A DNA stretch of 64,000 bases, from contig NZ_VNHY01000001.1 in the NCBI RefSeq assembly GCF_008124865.1, positions 124,001 through 188,000 of the forward strand, written 5' to 3'. Positions 62,116 through 64,000 of this stretch are shown here, one piece after another. Each line of letters begins with the position of its first letter. Positions within the stretch are counted from its first letter, which is position 1. The translations under genes were made by a program, and so were the position numbers. The DNA comes from Fodinibius salinus. GTDB taxonomy: Bacteria > Bacteroidota > Rhodothermia > Balneolales > Balneolaceae. Below the pieces are notes generated by a model. That model did not search any database. It saw only the letters and a program-made list of their open reading frames with translations, and was not told the origin of the DNA.

Positions 62116-62493
62116 AAGGTTTTTGCTGTACCCTTAAATAGTTTTTATAAATCCAGCAACTCTTAGTGTTTAACCTTAGGTTGAACGAACCATTTGCAAA
62201 GGCGTTCTGTAACAATATTTCGAAATAGTACGATAAATTAAAAACGCATTTAAATAAAGACATCCTTTCTGCTATCACTGCTGAAACGCTATATCCCTTT
62301 TGCAACCAAAGAAGAAGCACTGGCTGCAGAGTCAAAGGTAAAGAGCTGGAAAGTATGAAGATGAGATCCGCCTTTTGGTTGAAGGAGAGATTACTGATAT
62401 CGCCCGAATCCATTTTTTTTGAGACCATTTCACGGTGAGATAGGAGGGGTAAGATCAGCAGGGGAGAGGGTAATGCATTTAATAAGTCCTTAC
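62116..62493. other. Non-coding scar between binding protein and decayed element end
   Basis: No intact gene. The part from about 62428 to 62480 (TTTCACGGTGAGATAGGAGG ... AGATCAGCAGGGGAGAG) resembles the DNA upstream of the intact recombinase (22770-22825). An open frame on the minus strand (62093-62428) overlaps the binding-protein start and is not protein-like. Confidence 0.55.
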
Positions 62494-62553
62494 CTAAAAC
62501 CCATCGGGCACCAAATCTAATTGATTTGTATGCTTGTTTTCAATACTGCTGAT
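62494..62553 (-). pseudogene. 3' fragment of the HhH/PD-(D/E)XK gene (older copy)
   Basis: The minus strand encodes NQLDLVPDGF followed by a TAG at 62494, identical to the last ten residues of the intact 361-aa protein (22836). Similarity fades ~20 codons upstream. The neighbouring upstream-like DNA (62428-62480) is also conserved with the region before the intact recombinase. Confidence 0.85.
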
Positions 62554-62568
62554 ATTTTAACGCGTTGT

Positions 62569-63327
62569 TTAAGTTGGACGGAGCGATTGTGGCAGGATAC
62601 TATACTGATTTTTAATTATTTGGGGATAGTAATTTTGTATCAGCTTAGAAGTAACGACAATTAATACAAGTACTAATAATCGGGCTATAATTCCAATAAT
62701 ACTTCCTTCTAGTCCATACTCACCACCGCTTAAATATTTTGTACCCACCGGATTAAGGTGTACAAAAATATCTGAATACCATGTTAATCCACTGACATTA
62801 AAACCCCAGAATGATTGTGCAAAATTCCAAAATACGTGAAGCGAAAAGGGCATCCATATTCGACCGGTATAAATTAATGCAATTGAATACATCAGACCTC
62901 CAATGGCATTGCTAAAAGCTGTTAACAGGGTAGCGCTTGGATTAGTAATGTGAAGCACACCAAATAGTATGATCTGCAATAAGATAGCCACCCAGATATT
63001 TTTTAATAAATAGATAAGTAATAGAAGCAGCCCAACTCTAAAAATGATCTCTTCAGCAGCTGCACCTATTGCATATGTACCAAGACCTTTAAAGAACTTT
63101 GGAGTATCGAGAGCAATGGATTTAATTTCTATAAAACCACCAATCTTAAGAGCAAGGAAGGCCAAAGTTACAGAAACAAATGCGATGGATATTCCCAATA
63201 TCAGCTCCCCGGGAGCCCATTTATCAAATGAGAAACCAAGCTTAATCTTATTTTGATACCTTAGGTATAAAATTGACAGCAAGGCTATAAGCCCGGATAG
63301 GCTAATAATTGTATTTAATATCTCCAT
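62569..63327 (-). CDS. CPBP-family intramembrane metalloprotease
   Basis: The 252-residue polytopic protein has the CAAX-protease/bacteriocin-processing motifs AAAEEIIFRVGLLLLL (EExxxR) and ILFGVLHITNP, with a third histidine in LHVFWNFAQ. About seven membrane helices. It lies between the 3' and 5' fragments of the decayed nuclease-like gene, so it entered the scar later or replaced its centre. Self-immunity or protein-processing roles are typical. Confidence 0.85.
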   Translation of the reverse strand: MEILNTIISLSGLIALLSILYLRYQNKIKLGFSFDKWAPGELILGISIAFVSVTLAFLALKIGGFIEIKSIALDTPKFFKGLGTYAIGAAAEEIIFRVGLLLLLIYLLKNIWVAILLQIILFGVLHITNPSATLLTAFSNAIGGLMYSIALIYTGRIWMPFSLHVFWNFAQSFWGFNVSGLTWYSDIFVHLNPVGTKYLSGGEYGLEGSIIGIIARLLVLVLIVVTSKLIQNYYPQIIKNQYSILPQSLRPT

Positions 63328-63437
63328 GGATGCACGAATTGAATTTCAATTTATAGTGATCCTACTTTACGAAAGATGAGTATAATTGTTACTTATTTGT
63401 TGTTGCTAGAAATGATAAATATTAGCGTTGATAGCTT

Positions 63438-63589
63438 GTAAACTATCTATCGAAATCACTTAGCTCATTATATCCTTAGTATTTAGTAATATGCTCTTGG
63501 CGCTCAGACCAATCCTCTTGAAACCGGTCGGGATTGACAGTTTCTTCTTGGTAGTTCTTGATGTTTTTTTGAAGGAGGTCTTTATTCAT
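63438..63589 (-). pseudogene. 5' fragment of the HhH/PD-(D/E)XK gene (older copy)
   Basis: From ATG 63589 the minus strand encodes MNKDLLQKNIKNYQEE and later RFQEDWSERQEHITKY, close to the intact MNKKLLQKHIQNYQQE...EDWSERQEHIAKY. A TAA (63476) replaces the next Gln codon, and GYNE follows in place of GYDQE. This nonsense mutation and the loss of the gene centre mark it as decayed. Confidence 0.88.
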
Positions 63590-63631
63590 TTGGATAAAAA
63601 TTAATTGTAATTATTCTTCTATTTCCGAAAC

Positions 63632-63714
63632 TGTCATGGTGAAGGAGGCGTGGCCATACCCTAATGAGGATGTGGTCGTTACGGCGTTGTGGGGATCGCA
63701 GCGTCGCGATGACA
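63632..63714. repeat. Imperfect palindromic repeat ending in TGTCAT/ATGACA
   Basis: TGTCAT at 63632-63637 and ATGACA at 63709-63714 bracket GC-richer DNA with GGATCGCAGCGTCGCG, unlike the AT-rich surroundings. It resembles a dispersed palindromic intergenic repeat. Confidence 0.4.
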
Positions 63715-63837
63715 CTATCCATTCAAACACGTTAAAGAAATAAATACCAATGAATAAGGGGGGGATATTTCGATGTTGAGAGATTGCAATAAAAAACTGA
63801 TGTTTGGAGTCAGCTAATTAGTTCATAACTTCGGGTC

Positions 63838-64000
63838 ATGAAATTTTCTAACGATTGGAAACAAAAGTGGATTAGGCTGCTTCGGTGGTGGCAAAGTTTT
63901 AAAAAGGATGTGAGTCTAAACTTTCACTACCTGCAAGATGATATTTATGAAATTGACAAGGTAGCGCACCCGTATCTCCGGGCATTTACTGTATTGCTTA
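63838..64000 (+). CDS. Hypothetical protein (3' end outside window)
   Basis: ATG at 63838 begins MKFSNDWKQKWIRLLRWWQS and continues with KKDVSLNFHYLQDDIYEIDK to the window edge. Nothing is recognised in the available 54 residues. A membrane protein or a large regulatory protein is possible. Confidence 0.45.
   Translation, partial: MKFSNDWKQKWIRLLRWWQSFKKDVSLNFHYLQDDIYEIDKVAHPYLRAFTVLL

Noticed and set aside
62093-62428. Minus-strand frame of 111 codons upstream of the binding lipoprotein
   Set aside because: It overlaps the lipoprotein start and has no family resemblance. It is probably part of the non-coding scar.

Overview
The window looks like a chromosome segment of a Balneolota / Rhodothermota-type marine or halophilic bacterium. 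This is inference from the gene families: a long dCTP deaminase, a CcmE with a Cys-x3-Tyr haem site, a Dph6-like ATPase and a DUF5683-type protein. Several housekeeping genes lack a Shine-Dalgarno sequence.

Region 1 (1-21.1 kb) is stable chromosome: nucleotide metabolism (dcd, dut), rRNA and tRNA modification (rsmE, truA), proteostasis (S41 protease, hslVU), RNase G, murA, a biotinyl-domain protein, an MFS exporter, the ccmC-ccmD-like-ccmE-ccmF haem-delivery operon, and tRNA-Asn(GTT).

Region 2 (21.0-57.9 kb) is an integrative element inserted at tRNA-Asn. Its left end is a large serine recombinase whose reading frame runs into the tRNA. Behind it lies a defence operon: type IIG restriction-modification enzyme, SIR2 protein, 915-aa helical protein and a PD-(D/E)XK protein. 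The backbone then continues with a histone-like protein, RadC, YbjN, a recombination-module protein, a YqaJ exonuclease and DUF932. Next comes a cassette-like array (HEPN, nuclease-like, P63C, AraC-HTH, DUF2971) separated by imperfect inverted repeats with attC architecture. It is followed by a five-gene MazG - TIR - Nmad2 - TIR - SLATT operon, a replication module, and a pair of large AAA+ ATPases.

The replication module (49.2-52.2 kb) is the most unusual part. A primase-helicase and two small coupled genes are each full length only if in-frame TGA is read as tryptophan. There are eight such TGAs, all in plausible and several in family-conserved Trp positions. There are no frameshifts and no internal TAA or TAG, and the three true stops are TAG, TAA and TAA. 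Host genes, and other island genes, use TGA as a normal stop.

Region 3 (57.9-64 kb) is the scar of an older relative of the same element: a decayed tRNA-Asn copy, recombinase fragments, and the two ends of the PD-(D/E)XK gene, all in the same order and strand as at the left end. Younger genes interrupt it: two paralogous NMT1/SsuA-like binding lipoproteins coupled to a histidine kinase, and a CPBP protease. The locus therefore appears to have taken up related elements at least twice.
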